A stretch of DNA of 64,000 bases from Flavobacteriaceae bacterium (GTDB lineage Bacteria > Bacteroidota > Bacteroidia > Flavobacteriales > Flavobacteriaceae). This document shows, piece after piece, positions 52,179 to 61,474 of the stretch. A program made the translations under genes and the position numbers. The DNA lies in the NCBI GenBank assembly GCA_947451525.1, contig CANFZM010000001.1, positions 124,001 to 188,000 on the forward strand. The letters run 5' to 3'. Numbering within the stretch: the first letter of the stretch is position 1; each line of letters opens with the position of its first letter. The notes under the pieces were generated by a model. That model was not told where the DNA came from and made no database searches. It saw only the letters and a list, made by a program, of their open reading frames with translations.

Positions 52179-53405
52179 ATGTTAGAAAAAGAAAAAATAA
52201 ATTTCGAAAAAACCATAATTGTTGGAATTGTAACTCAAAACCAAAGTGAAGAAAAATTGGTAGAATATTTAGATGAACTAGAATTTCTAACCTATACTGC
52301 TGGCGGGGAAGTGATAAAAAGATTTTGGCAAAAAATGGACAAACCAAATCCTAAAACTTTTTTAGGAACTGGAAAAATTGAAGAAATAAATCTTTATGTC
52401 AAAGAGCATGAAATTTCTACTATTGTATTTGATGATGAGCTTTCTCCTTCGCAACAAAAAAATATTTCTAAAATTATTGATTGCAAAATTCTCGATAGAA
52501 CCCACCTTATATTAGATATTTTCGCCCAAAGAGCCGAAACTTCTTATGCGAGAACTCAAGTGGAATTGGCACAATGTATCTATTTGCTCCCAAGGTTGTC
52601 TGGAATGTGGACACACTTGGAAAGACAAAAGGGTGGAATTGGAATGCGTGGACCTGGAGAAACTGAAATTGAAACAGATAGACGTATCGTTCGAGATAGA
52701 ATTGCACTATTAAAAGAAAAAATAAAAACCATCGACAGACAAATGTCTGTTCAAAGAGGCAATCGTGGTGCTATGGTTCGAGTGGCATTAGTAGGATATA
52801 CCAATGTTGGTAAATCTACCTTAATGAATGCAATTGGAAAAAGCGATGTTTTTGTTGAAAATAAATTGTTTGCTACTTTAGACACCACTGTAAGAAAAGT
52901 GGTGATAAAAAACATGCCGTTTCTTCTTTCGGACACCGTAGGTTTTATTAGGAAATTACCTACGCAATTAATAGAATCTTTCAAAAGCACTTTGGATGAA
53001 GTTAGAGAAGCTGATTTATTACTTCATGTTGTAGATATTTCTCATGCTGATTTTGAAGACCATATAGAAGCCGTTAATAAAATTTTATTAGACATTAAAA
53101 GTAATGATAAACCAATAATTATGGTTTTCAATAAAATTGATGCCTACAAACATTTAACTATTGAAGAAGACGATCTAATAACCGAAAGAACTAAAAGGCA
53201 TTATACCCTTGAAGAGTGGAAACAAACTTGGATGCACTCAATGGGAGAGAATAAGGCTTTGTTTATTTCGGCAACCAATAAAGAAAATTTTGAGGAATTT
53301 AGAAAAACGGTTTACGAAGCCGTTCGAAGTATTCACATTACACGTTTTCCATATAATAAATTCTTATATCCAGATTATGAGGAAGCAGAAGAAGATAAAG
53401 AGTAA
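52179..53405 (+). CDS. hflX: Ribosome-splitting GTPase HflX
   Basis: A 408-residue GTPase. N-terminal HflX domain with the glycine-rich loop GGIGMRGPGETEIETDRR (residues 152-169), then the G domain: G1 GYTNVGKST (206-214), G3 DTVGF (252-256), G4 NKID (318-321). HflX binds stalled or heat-stressed ribosomes and splits them. The start follows a promoter box. A strong terminator follows the stop. It is a single gene. Confidence 0.95.
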   Translation: MLEKEKINFEKTIIVGIVTQNQSEEKLVEYLDELEFLTYTAGGEVIKRFWQKMDKPNPKTFLGTGKIEEINLYVKEHEISTIVFDDELSPSQQKNISKIIDCKILDRTHLILDIFAQRAETSYARTQVELAQCIYLLPRLSGMWTHLERQKGGIGMRGPGETEIETDRRIVRDRIALLKEKIKTIDRQMSVQRGNRGAMVRVALVGYTNVGKSTLMNAIGKSDVFVENKLFATLDTTVRKVVIKNMPFLLSDTVGFIRKLPTQLIESFKSTLDEVREADLLLHVVDISHADFEDHIEAVNKILLDIKSNDKPIIMVFNKIDAYKHLTIEEDDLITERTKRHYTLEEWKQTWMHSMGENKALFISATNKENFEEFRKTVYEAVRSIHITRFPYNKFLYPDYEEAEEDKE

Positions 53406-53415
53406 TTCTAAAATT

Positions 53416-53455
53416 AAAAAAGACCTTTTAAATTAAAATTTAAAAGGTCTTTTTT
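53416..53455. terminator. Terminator between hflX and DUF3078 genes
   Basis: A 17-bp perfect stem (53416-53432 with 53439-53455, core AAGACCTTTTAAA) with A and T tracts outside, between convergent genes. Confidence 0.88.
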
Positions 53456-53472
53456 GTGAAATATATTTTTCT

Positions 53473-54378
53473 TTAGAAAGTATAGTTAATTCCTAAACCA
53501 AATACTTCTCTTATTTGAATTTCCGATTTAACAGGATTAGCGTTATCATCATAAATAGCTTGTAAGGAAACATTTGCAGACATAAATTTATTAACTTTCA
53601 TTACTAAATTCATTTGATAATCTACATCGATGTTTTCTGGTTTATCTAAATAATTAGAATATAAATTTAAAATGTTTTCCATGGATACATTTTCCATTAA
53701 ATTCAATTTATAATATCCTGAAACGCTTGCTCCGAATTCGTATCTGATGGTTTTTCCTTGTTCCACTCCAAAAGATGTGCCTAACTTTGTAAACTGCCCA
53801 TCTACAATAATTAATCTTGAGGTTGCTGGAGCAAAATTAACTTTCAAATTATCGCTTTTTTTCCATAACATCCCAGGACCAACTTGTAAATAAGCTGGGG
53901 AAAAGAAATGAGAAATTCTAGTAGCTCCTGTTGGATCAAAACCACTATCCATTTGGGTTTTAAAATTTAAAAATGCAGAATAATACCAATCACCTGAAGC
54001 TTTTTTTCCGAAAAGTGAATTCAACTCTAATCGATCATCAGTTTTGGTATTTCTTTCGGCGCCTTTTAATTTCGTTAAACCATAGGCAGCAATAAATTTG
54101 TTATCCCAAACATTGTTTCCTTTTTTGTAGTTAAAATCATAGTTTAACCCAAAATTACCGGCCATACTAGAAGTTCCTCCAGCCATCCAAGCATTATTAA
54201 AAGCAGATTGATTAAATAAAAATGTGACTTTCCCACTTTTTTTCCAACCATCAGGTAAATTGTCTGTTTTTCTAGCCGCTGCTACTTCATTTTGATTTAA
54301 ATTTTCTTTTTCTGCATTTTGTGCAAATAGAAAACAAACGCTAAAAAGGAAAGCAATTGTGAAAATAATTTTCTTCAT
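53473..54378 (-). CDS. DUF3078 outer-membrane protein
   Basis: A 301-residue protein: signal peptide 1-20 (ending LFAQ), then the DUF3078 start GWKKSGKVTFLFNQSAFNNAW and about a dozen amphipathic strands ending in GLGINYTF, a typical barrel C-terminus. It is common in Bacteroidetes with no known role. It has a clear promoter upstream. Confidence 0.88.
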   Translation of the reverse strand: MKKIIFTIAFLFSVCFLFAQNAEKENLNQNEVAAARKTDNLPDGWKKSGKVTFLFNQSAFNNAWMAGGTSSMAGNFGLNYDFNYKKGNNVWDNKFIAAYGLTKLKGAERNTKTDDRLELNSLFGKKASGDWYYSAFLNFKTQMDSGFDPTGATRISHFFSPAYLQVGPGMLWKKSDNLKVNFAPATSRLIIVDGQFTKLGTSFGVEQGKTIRYEFGASVSGYYKLNLMENVSMENILNLYSNYLDKPENIDVDYQMNLVMKVNKFMSANVSLQAIYDDNANPVKSEIQIREVFGLGINYTF

Positions 54379-54404
54379 GTTCTTTTTGTTTATTTATTGA
54401 TTTG

Positions 54405-54435
54405 CAAATGTATTTAAAAATAATACCCTCCCAAA
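54405..54435 (-). promoter_or_regulatory. Promoter of the DUF3078 gene
   Basis: On the minus strand TTTG at 54435-54432, a 19-base spacer, then TACATTTG at 54412-54405, 26 bases before the ATG. Both Bacteroidetes elements match. The rest of the 280-base gap up to 54658 is very AT-rich and shows nothing else. Confidence 0.7.
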
Positions 54436-54658
54436 ATCACAAAAAGATTCAAAAAATAAATTATTTCTTATTATAAAAAAATAAATTATTATTAAAATAA
54501 AAACTTAAAATACTGATATTTATATAATTAGTATTAAAAAAAGAGATGGAAATACGAAATTAAAACAATAAAAATGAAAGAAAAAGAGTGTTAATTTTTT
54601 CGACTAAAAGCAATAAAAATCGTCAATATACATCTGATGGTTTGCGAATTTGTAGGAA

Positions 54659-55162
54659 TTATCTTCTTTTATAAAGTGGCACGGCAGAACATGCTTCACC
54701 AAAAAGTATACTTTTGGCATATTTTTGAAGTTTTTGAACTGCTAAAACATAAGCAATTTGAGGTACTGGCTTTTTGGAACAGCCCTTTAAAATAACTGGT
54801 TTGTCTTGATAAACAGAATAGTCAATTGTAGATAGTATTTCGGTGTATAAGATAGTTTCAATATCTTCGATAGAACCAGAAATGACTTTTTTTGCAAATG
54901 GAGCAACTTGAACTGTAACTAAAATGACAGCCCATGCAGGAAGTATGGCATCGGTAGAACAATGAATAGCAACAAAATGATCTTGATATTGTTCCCAATT
55001 ATGATTTTTCAAGGTTTCACGGAACTCTTTTTCTTTTAAAATAAAACCTTCATAAAGCCAAGGAGCCAAATCAATTTGAGTTCGAATTCCAGGAATATAA
55101 TAATCCTCCAAATCAAAAACTTCGAGTGAAGAATTGGCAACTTTATTTATTATTTCATCCAT
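54659..55162 (-). CDS. DUF2480 family protein
   Basis: A 167-residue soluble protein matching the DUF2480 family (YYIPGIRTQIDLAPWLYEGFILKEKEFR near residue 22; GCSKKPVPQIAYV near 127; ending SAVPLYKRR). These proteins are commonly encoded beside the SUF genes in Bacteroidetes, as here, 26 bases after the DUF59 gene. Three cysteines (in HCSTD, KGCSKK and EACSA) could bind metal, but this is speculation. Function unknown. Confidence 0.85.
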   Translation of the reverse strand: MDEIINKVANSSLEVFDLEDYYIPGIRTQIDLAPWLYEGFILKEKEFRETLKNHNWEQYQDHFVAIHCSTDAILPAWAVILVTVQVAPFAKKVISGSIEDIETILYTEILSTIDYSVYQDKPVILKGCSKKPVPQIAYVLAVQKLQKYAKSILFGEACSAVPLYKRR

Positions 55163-55188
55163 TTTTTTTGTGTTCAGTGCTAACTATA

Positions 55189-55512
55189 TTAAAGCATTCC
55201 TAGTTCTAATTTTGCTTCTTCACTCATTAAATCTTTGCTCCAAGGTGGATCAAAAGTGATTTCAACTTCACAAGATTTAATGGTGTCTATTTTAGTTACT
55301 TTTTCTTCCACTTCCCGAGGTAAAGTTTCGGCTACAGGGCAATTTGGTGATGTTAAGGTCATCAAAACTTTCACTTCATTTTCTTCATTAATCATCACAT
55401 CGTAAATCAATCCTAACTCATATATATCTACTGGAATCTCTGGATCGTAAATACTTTTTAAAACTTTTACAACCGATTCTCCTAAATTGATTTCATCTTT
55501 AAATTCTTCCAT
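55189..55512 (-). CDS. DUF59/MIP18-family SUF-associated protein (SufT-like)
   Basis: A 107-residue DUF59 protein: KSIYDPEIPVDIYELGLIYD near residue 15, MTLTSPNCPVAETLP near 52 with the conserved cysteine C59, and FDPPWSKDLMSEEAKLELG at the end. Members help mature iron-sulfur proteins. It lies 48 bases after sufE and belongs to the downstream suf segment. The name paaD is sometimes used, but no phenylacetate genes are here. Confidence 0.9.
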   Translation of the reverse strand: MEEFKDEINLGESVVKVLKSIYDPEIPVDIYELGLIYDVMINEENEVKVLMTLTSPNCPVAETLPREVEEKVTKIDTIKSCEVEITFDPPWSKDLMSEEAKLELGML

Positions 55513-55560
55513 AATTATAGCATTGCGAGATCTAAATAAATCTCACGTTATTTATTGTTT

Positions 55561-55980
55561 TTAATTTTTAGCATTAAATGCCAAAGCATACATTTTTATT
55601 TGTTTGATCATCGAAACTAATCCGTTGGCACGTGTTGGAGAAAGGTGTTCTTTCAAGCCGATAGCATCAATAAAATCAGTATTAGCATCCAAAATATCAG
55701 TCGCTTTTTGGTTGGAAAATACGCGTATTAAAATGGCAATAATTCCTTTGGTGAGAATTGCATCACTATCGGCAGTAAAAACTATTTTATCTTCAATTAA
55801 TTCACCATGAACCCAGACTTTCGACTGGCATCCTTTTATAATATTATCTTCCGTTTTGTATTGTTCGTCAATTAAGGGAAGTGATTTTCCTAAGTCGATA
55901 ATATATTCATAGCGTTGCATCCAATCGTCAAATAATGAAAATTCATCAACTATATCTGCTTGTAGTTCTGTGATGGTCAT
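55561..55980 (-). CDS. sufE: SufE sulfur acceptor
   Basis: A 139-residue SufE that takes persulfide sulfur from SufS. The acceptor cysteine is C51 in IIKGCQSKVWV, and the family segment ANGLVSMIKQIK is near the C-terminus. It follows the lipoprotein gene by 16 bases in the segment that starts with sufS. Confidence 0.93.
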   Translation of the reverse strand: MTITELQADIVDEFSLFDDWMQRYEYIIDLGKSLPLIDEQYKTEDNIIKGCQSKVWVHGELIEDKIVFTADSDAILTKGIIAILIRVFSNQKATDILDANTDFIDAIGLKEHLSPTRANGLVSMIKQIKMYALAFNAKN

Positions 55981-55996
55981 CTGGGGATATTTTTTG

Positions 55997-56431
55997 TTAT
56001 TCGGGATTAGCCAATAACACTATTTTATTAACTATTTTTTCAATTTCAATAGGTGGAACTCCATGATCAAAATCCAAAGTTTGGTACTCTTTTTCTTTAT
56101 AAGTAACTTTTAAATTGGCGATGGCAGCACCATCATAAAATCGTTTTTGAGTAGGATCTTTTAAAGTTGCTAAACTATCTAATTTCACTAATTTAAAAAG
56201 ACCAACTAACTCTTTCCAATCGGTATCTGAAATCTTAGTTATTTCCCCATTTCCTTTATCATTTCTATTCTTAGAAACGGAAATATCTTGGTTATGAATA
56301 GTGATTTTTTGATAAAATCCTCTCGTATTTGCGGTGTACACAATTTCCGCATTAGCAAGATCATTTTGAGATTCTTGAGAGCACCCTTTTGCCATAAAAA
56401 GAGTGATAAATAAAAGTGCAATTGTTTTCAT
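55997..56431 (-). CDS. Small lipoprotein within the suf segment
   Basis: A 144-residue lipoprotein (lipid cysteine C17 in LFMAKGCSQE). The body reads as one beta-rich domain (IVYTANTRGFYQKITIHNQDISV, then NLKVTYKEKEYQTLDFDHGVPP). No motif I know. It sits between sufS and sufE on the same strand with 11- and 16-base gaps, so it is co-transcribed with cytoplasmic SUF proteins even though it should be on the periplasmic side. Confidence 0.75.
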   Translation of the reverse strand: MKTIALLFITLFMAKGCSQESQNDLANAEIVYTANTRGFYQKITIHNQDISVSKNRNDKGNGEITKISDTDWKELVGLFKLVKLDSLATLKDPTQKRFYDGAAIANLKVTYKEKEYQTLDFDHGVPPIEIEKIVNKIVLLANPE

Positions 56432-56442
56432 AGATTTATTTT

Positions 56443-57657
56443 TTAAGACAACATCATTTTCGCTTTTTGTAAGGCTTCTACAAAGATATCAATTTCTTCT
56501 TTAGTATTATAAAAGGCAAAACTTGCTCTTATCGTTCCTGGAATTTTAAAGAAATCCATAATAGGTTGCGCACAATGGTGTCCGGTTCGTACTGCAATTC
56601 CTAATTTATCTATAATCGTGCCAATATCATAAGGATGAATTCCTTCAATATTAAAAGATATTACAGACGCTTTATTTACAGCAGTTCCGAAGATTTTTAA
56701 TCCTTCAATTTGTAGTAATTTTTCGGTTGCATAAACCAATAATTCGTGTTCGTAAGCAGCAATGTTGTCAAAACCAATTCCATTTAGATAATCTATTGCA
56801 GTTCCAAGTACAATTCCGCCTTCAATATTTGGCGTTCCCGCTTCAAATTTATGAGGTAAATCGGCATAAGTAGTTTTCTCAAAAGAAACAGTGGCAATCA
56901 TTTCGCCTCCTCCTTGATAGGGTGGTAATTTATGTAACCATGCTTCTTTCCCGTAAAGGATTCCAACCCCAGTTGGCCCACAAATTTTATGTCCAGAAAA
57001 AACATAAAAATCACAATCTAATGCTTGAACATCAGGTTTTAAATGGGGTGTTGCTTGTGCACCATCAATTAAAATTGCAGCGCCAAATTGGTGCGCTTTT
57101 TCAATCATATATTCAATTGGGTTAATCGTTCCCAAAGCATTGGAAATATGATTAACGGCAACAATTTTAGTTTTATCCGAAAGCAATCTGTCGTATTCCG
57201 ACATAATTAATTCCCCGTTTTCATTCATCGGAATTACCTTCAAAATAGCACCTGTTCGTTCGCATAACATTTGCCAAGGAACAATATTACTATGGTGCTC
57301 CAAGGCCGAAACCAAAACCTCATCACCCGATTTTAAAATTGAAGCAAATCCGTTGGCAACTGCATTAATAGCATGGGTAGTTCCCGAGGTGAAAATTACT
57401 TCGTGCGGGAATTTGGCATTAATATGATTTTGAATTTTACGTCTAGAAACCTCATAAGCATCGGTCGCTAATTGGCTTAACGTATGCACCCCACGATGGA
57501 TGTTCGCATTGATTTCTTCGTAGTATTTGGTAATTGCATCAATAACCACTTTTGGTTTTTGCGAGGTGGCTCCGTTATCGAAATAAACAAGCGGTTTTCC
57601 ATTCACTTTTTGAGTCAATATTGGAAAATCTGCACGTATTTTTTGTAGGTCTAACAT
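56443..57657 (-). CDS. sufS: Cysteine desulfurase SufS
   Basis: A 404-residue group II cysteine desulfurase that supplies sulfur for iron-sulfur clusters. The PLP lysine is K224 (FSGHKICGPTG), the active cysteine C362 (RTGHHCAQP), and H121 lies in the LEHHSNIVPW motif. The length is normal. It starts the second SUF segment with its own promoter box 25 bases upstream; divergent from a serine-hydrolase gene. Confidence 0.95.
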   Translation of the reverse strand: MLDLQKIRADFPILTQKVNGKPLVYFDNGATSQKPKVVIDAITKYYEEINANIHRGVHTLSQLATDAYEVSRRKIQNHINAKFPHEVIFTSGTTHAINAVANGFASILKSGDEVLVSALEHHSNIVPWQMLCERTGAILKVIPMNENGELIMSEYDRLLSDKTKIVAVNHISNALGTINPIEYMIEKAHQFGAAILIDGAQATPHLKPDVQALDCDFYVFSGHKICGPTGVGILYGKEAWLHKLPPYQGGGEMIATVSFEKTTYADLPHKFEAGTPNIEGGIVLGTAIDYLNGIGFDNIAAYEHELLVYATEKLLQIEGLKIFGTAVNKASVISFNIEGIHPYDIGTIIDKLGIAVRTGHHCAQPIMDFFKIPGTIRASFAFYNTKEEIDIFVEALQKAKMMLS

Positions 57658-57681
57658 TATTATTTAGAATTTTTCTAAATA

Positions 57682-57716
57682 CAAAAGTAATAAAATTGAA
57701 GTGGATTTCTACCAAA
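57682..57716 (-). promoter_or_regulatory. sufS: Promoter of the sufS segment
   Basis: TACTTTTG on the minus strand (57689-57682), 24 bases before the sufS ATG, with a TTTG (57716-57713) 23 bases upstream. Spacing is at the long end of the usual range. Confidence 0.6.
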
Positions 57717-57825
57717 CAGATGTTAATAATTGTTATTGTTTAATTTGAACCTAAAAAGATGCAAAGGATAAAAATCCCAATAGTCGTTTTTGTCTTTTGT
57801 GGGAAATCTTTTACGTATCAAAAGT

Positions 57826-57833
57826 TAATTTTG
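57826..57833 (+). promoter_or_regulatory. -7 box for the serine hydrolase
   Basis: TAATTTTG, 27 bases before the ATG at 57861. It lies downstream of the in-frame ATG at 57759, so it favours the later start. Confidence 0.55.
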
Positions 57834-57860
57834 TTAAATTGCAATCCAATTCAAATCCAA

Positions 57861-59204
57861 ATGAAAAAATTTCTTAAATATTTCGCCCTAGGGCTACTTG
57901 CTTTATTAGTTTATTTCGGAATTACCACCTATCCAAAATTGGATTTAATCTCTGGTTTTTCTGCAAAAAGTATAGCATCCGGACATTTTATAGATAATCG
58001 TTCGGTAGAAATAATCGAGCAAGGAGATAATGATATTCCGTTAGTAAATATTGCAACTAATGCCATTAATGATGCTGGCAAATTTGCCACTTCAAGTGTT
58101 TACGGAATCATGGAGCGCAAAGCAATTTACCGAGAAGGTTTGGGCGCAACATTAATCAACAAGGATTTTGATACTAGCAAGCCTTACGAGGTTCCAAAGA
58201 GGACTAAAAACATTACTAATTTACCTTTCCCCTATGGAAATAATGAGCCAAAAGACACTGTTTTTGCTACCATTGATTACAAAAAATTAAATGCAGTTGT
58301 TGCAAATGCATTTGATAAAGAAGGGGGGAAATCAAAGCGAACTCGTGCGGTTTTAGTAATTTATAAAGATAAAATTATAGCCGAAAAATACGATACGAAT
58401 TTCAATAAAAATTCTAGGCTTTTAGGCTGGTCGATGACTAAAAGTATTACTGGAACGATGTTCGGAATTCTGCAAAAACAAGGTAAAATAGATGTTACAA
58501 AACCTGCGCCAATTACCGAATGGAAAAACGATGATCGTGCTAAAATTACTTTGAATGATTTACTTCACATGAACTCTGGCTTGGAATGGGAAGAGAAATA
58601 CGATAAAATTTGCGATGCTACCAAAATGCTTTTTCAAGCCGAAAACATGAGCCGAGTACAGTTGGAAAAACCAGTCGCTTTTGCGCCAAACACCCATTGG
58701 AATTATTCGTCGGGAACTACCAATTTATTGTCCGGGATTTTAAGAAACCAATTCAAAACCCATCAAGAATATTTAGATTTTTGGTACACTAATTTGTTAG
58801 ATAAAATCGGGATGAATTCGGCTTTAATAGAAACCGATATGGCTGGGAATTATGTGGGTTCGTCTTACGGATGGGCAACTGCAAGAGATTGGGGGAAATT
58901 TGGTCTGTTGTACCTTCACAAAGGCAACTGGAATGGCGAGCAACTATTTGACGAAAGTTGGGCTAACTATGTGGCAACACCTACCAATACTTCCAATGGA
59001 AGATATGGAGCACAATTTTGGTTAAACGCAGAAGGTCATTTTCCAGATGTGCCCAGAGAAATGTATTATGCCAGCGGATACCAAGGGCAAATGGTTGCTA
59101 TCTTCCCAAGTCGGGATTTAGTAATTGTACATCTTGGTTTGAGCGAAAAATTTGACTTTAATGGTTTTTTAAGTGGGGTTATTGAAAGTTTGAAAAAACA
59201 ATAA
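57861..59204 (+). CDS. Serine hydrolase, beta-lactamase/class C type
   Basis: A 447-residue protein with an N-terminal membrane anchor (about 4-21), so the domain is periplasmic. The SxxK motif is S191-M-T-K194 (LGWSMTKSITG) and the Y-x-x motif is Y282 (WNYSSGT), as in class C beta-lactamases and 6-aminohexanoate-dimer hydrolases. It acts on an amide or ester, with an unknown substrate. The start at 57861 is chosen because the -7 box lies just before it and the upstream 34 codons do not look like a signal. Located between the two suf segments on the other strand. Confidence 0.88.
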   Translation: MKKFLKYFALGLLALLVYFGITTYPKLDLISGFSAKSIASGHFIDNRSVEIIEQGDNDIPLVNIATNAINDAGKFATSSVYGIMERKAIYREGLGATLINKDFDTSKPYEVPKRTKNITNLPFPYGNNEPKDTVFATIDYKKLNAVVANAFDKEGGKSKRTRAVLVIYKDKIIAEKYDTNFNKNSRLLGWSMTKSITGTMFGILQKQGKIDVTKPAPITEWKNDDRAKITLNDLLHMNSGLEWEEKYDKICDATKMLFQAENMSRVQLEKPVAFAPNTHWNYSSGTTNLLSGILRNQFKTHQEYLDFWYTNLLDKIGMNSALIETDMAGNYVGSSYGWATARDWGKFGLLYLHKGNWNGEQLFDESWANYVATPTNTSNGRYGAQFWLNAEGHFPDVPREMYYASGYQGQMVAIFPSRDLVIVHLGLSEKFDFNGFLSGVIESLKKQ

Positions 59205-59212
59205 CCTTACGA

Positions 59213-60367
59213 TTAATACTCGCCACCTGCCCCACCGCCACTAAAACCTCCACCACCAAAAGGCATGTCCGATTGTTGAGTTGGCGCAGCATGATTCATA
59301 TCTTGTGAGTTTATAATTAGTGCTTCCATAGTACTTAGCATAGCAGGATTAGAAGTTCGATCAGGTAGAAAAGTAATTCCGGTTGCTTTCGTTTTTATCT
59401 TTTGAATGACAAAATAAACTGCTCCGAACATTAGAGATCCGGCCAAAATTAAAGCCCATTCAGCAGGCATTATACTATGATAATATCTAAAAGTAACAAC
59501 AGATAAGGTGAAAGTTAAACCGCCAATATAGAGCATAATTCTGTTTTTAGTTTGTAGCGCATAATAAACATAAAATACTGGAATCAAGAACATTAAAATA
59601 TTGAAAATCCACCCAAAAGGAACATCGCTTTTAGTATAATCAGCATGTAATAAATCTTCGGAAAGGGTTCGAACTACAAAATAATTTATCGAAGCATAAC
59701 CTAAAAGTAGACTGAAAATAAAGAAACATTCCATAACATTTTGGTAAAAATAAAGTGGCTTTAATTCTTTAATTTTTTTGTGCAGAAAATAAAATCCAAC
59801 AGCAATTAACAGTAAAACGAATGGTAAAGCAGAAGATATATCCGTATGATTGATTAGATAATCTCCTGTTAATACTACTACTCCAATTAATGAAACTAGG
59901 AAAGAAATTGTATTAACATACCGAAGAGCAAAAGCAAATCCTATCATTATCATCGAAAAATACACAGCAATTGTAGAATACGTAAGAAAGTAAATAGAAA
60001 CATAAAAGGTTAATTGTGAACCAATAATAAACGCATCGTCTAAACCATGTCGGAAATAATTTTGACGACAAATTACTTCTAAAATAATTATTCCTATTAC
60101 AAAATATACAAATCCGACAATGTGGTAATTGGTAGAAGATTCTAATGCGATTAGCATCGAGAAAAATCCAAGAATAGAGGAAAACAAGAAACTTCCCAAG
60201 AGAAAAAACCCTATACGAACCAAGATGTTTCTGTTGGTTTTTAGAGTTTCTAATTTCTGTCTTATGGTATACAAATTCGATTCTTGCAAAAAGCCTGATT
60301 TTTTTAAATCGATAGCCTCTTCCACTAAAAAAGTGTTTTCTAAAAGTGTGTTATTGTATGCTATCAT
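59213..60367 (-). CDS. Multi-spanning membrane protein with Gly-rich C-terminus
   Basis: A 384-residue protein with about ten hydrophobic segments from residue 50 to 340 and a C-terminal tail ending GGGGFSGGGAGGEY. No domain recognised with certainty. Its start overlaps the end of the DUF2157 gene by 17 bases, so the two are translationally coupled and probably form one membrane complex. It ends 8 bases from the convergent serine-hydrolase gene. The Gly-rich tail recalls the TPM/DUF2207-type membrane proteins, but only in composition. Confidence 0.7.
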   Translation of the reverse strand: MIAYNNTLLENTFLVEEAIDLKKSGFLQESNLYTIRQKLETLKTNRNILVRIGFFLLGSFLFSSILGFFSMLIALESSTNYHIVGFVYFVIGIIILEVICRQNYFRHGLDDAFIIGSQLTFYVSIYFLTYSTIAVYFSMIMIGFAFALRYVNTISFLVSLIGVVVLTGDYLINHTDISSALPFVLLLIAVGFYFLHKKIKELKPLYFYQNVMECFFIFSLLLGYASINYFVVRTLSEDLLHADYTKSDVPFGWIFNILMFLIPVFYVYYALQTKNRIMLYIGGLTFTLSVVTFRYYHSIMPAEWALILAGSLMFGAVYFVIQKIKTKATGITFLPDRTSNPAMLSTMEALIINSQDMNHAAPTQQSDMPFGGGGFSGGGAGGEY

Positions 60368-61343
60368 TGGTTTTGGTATTAAATTTTTTAATCGCTTTAA
60401 TGAATAAAACTATAGATCCAACAAAATAAAATGGGTAAAGATAAATTAGTGCTACCCACAAATCATTAAAATTACATGCTTCAAAGGCTCTGACCAAGAA
60501 AATATTGAATCCGATATAGGCATAAATTATATTGAAAACATAAATAGAAATAGCCGGAATAGTAAAACTTTTATGGTAAAAATAATAGAACGACAAAGTC
60601 ATTGGAAGTGGGAAAATATACCAATAATCATTGATGAATCCTGCAATACAACAAATGCTAATAAGATGTAATGCAAAGGTGATTAACACTAAATCGAAAT
60701 GTTTTTTCAATTGAATTCCTTGCGCATAAATTGCCCATAATAGGATTAACAATCCCAAAATCAAACCATAATACGACAAGTTTTCATTCCAATAAATTTC
60801 ATTATCGATAAGGGTTTTAGGCGTTAAAGTAATTCCGAGGGAAGTTGCCAAGGCAGTTAAACCAATAGATAAGGCACTTTTATTATTGAAATAATAAGCC
60901 GTTGCAAAGGCAATAAATGCCGAAATCCAGATAGAAATTTCAAAATGGCTACCAAAAATCTTGTATTGAAATTGAATATATCCCATAAAAGTACAACTCA
61001 AAATAGTGGCTAAAAGCACCAAATAATTGTAAATAGGATTCTCAAAATCGACATCTTCTTTAGAAAACCCTTTCGATTTTTTAAAACTAAAGTAATAACT
61101 AACAACAATTAAAGCGAACAAAACCATCAGAATAATGGAATGCCCAATGGTATCAATGTTCTTGTAAATTAAAACTCCAACACCCGAAGTAAAAAGCAAA
61201 ACGGATAAATACAGTAAGAAAAGCAACTCATTTCGAAGGGAAAAAATCCCCAAAGAAAAGTAGTTATGAATTGTTGTTTCTTGCTCCTTACTAATCAATT
61301 CTTGGTCCAAGAGTTTCTGAATGTGGCGATTTCTTTGATTCAT
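60351..61343 (-). CDS. DUF2157-like membrane protein
   Basis: A 330-residue membrane protein. A soluble N-terminal segment (RNRHIQKLLDQELISKEQ, about 1-35), typical of DUF2157 starts, precedes about ten transmembrane helices. I start at the ATG at 61343, which lies 21 bases after a promoter box; the in-frame Met at 61412 would be upstream of that box and would overlap the sufD terminator. Function unknown. It is paired with the Gly-rich membrane protein. Confidence 0.75.
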   Translation of the reverse strand: MNQRNRHIQKLLDQELISKEQETTIHNYFSLGIFSLRNELLFLLYLSVLLFTSGVGVLIYKNIDTIGHSIILMVLFALIVVSYYFSFKKSKGFSKEDVDFENPIYNYLVLLATILSCTFMGYIQFQYKIFGSHFEISIWISAFIAFATAYYFNNKSALSIGLTALATSLGITLTPKTLIDNEIYWNENLSYYGLILGLLILLWAIYAQGIQLKKHFDLVLITFALHLISICCIAGFINDYWYIFPLPMTLSFYYFYHKSFTIPAISIYVFNIIYAYIGFNIFLVRAFEACNFNDLWVALIYLYPFYFVGSIVLFIKAIKKFNTKTNDSIQ

Positions 61344-61364
61344 ATTAAAATAAGACGGTTCAAT

Positions 61365-61372
61365 CAAAGATA
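61365..61372 (-). promoter_or_regulatory. -7 box for the DUF2157 pair
   Basis: TATCTTTG on the minus strand, 21 bases before the ATG at 61343. Confidence 0.6.
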
Positions 61373-61417
61373 GGAATTTTTGTTTGTAAATGACTAAACC
61401 GATAAATTTCACCTACA

Positions 61418-61453
61418 AAAAGAGCGCAAGGTTTAAAAATCTTGCGCTCTTTT
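61418..61453. terminator. Terminator after sufD
   Basis: AAAAGAGCGCAAG (61418-61430) pairs perfectly with CTTGCGCTCTTTT (61441-61453) around a 10-base loop, 21 bases after the sufD stop. It separates sufCD from the DUF2157 pair. Confidence 0.88.
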
Positions 61454-61474
61454 GATAATTTTATTGGTATTGTT

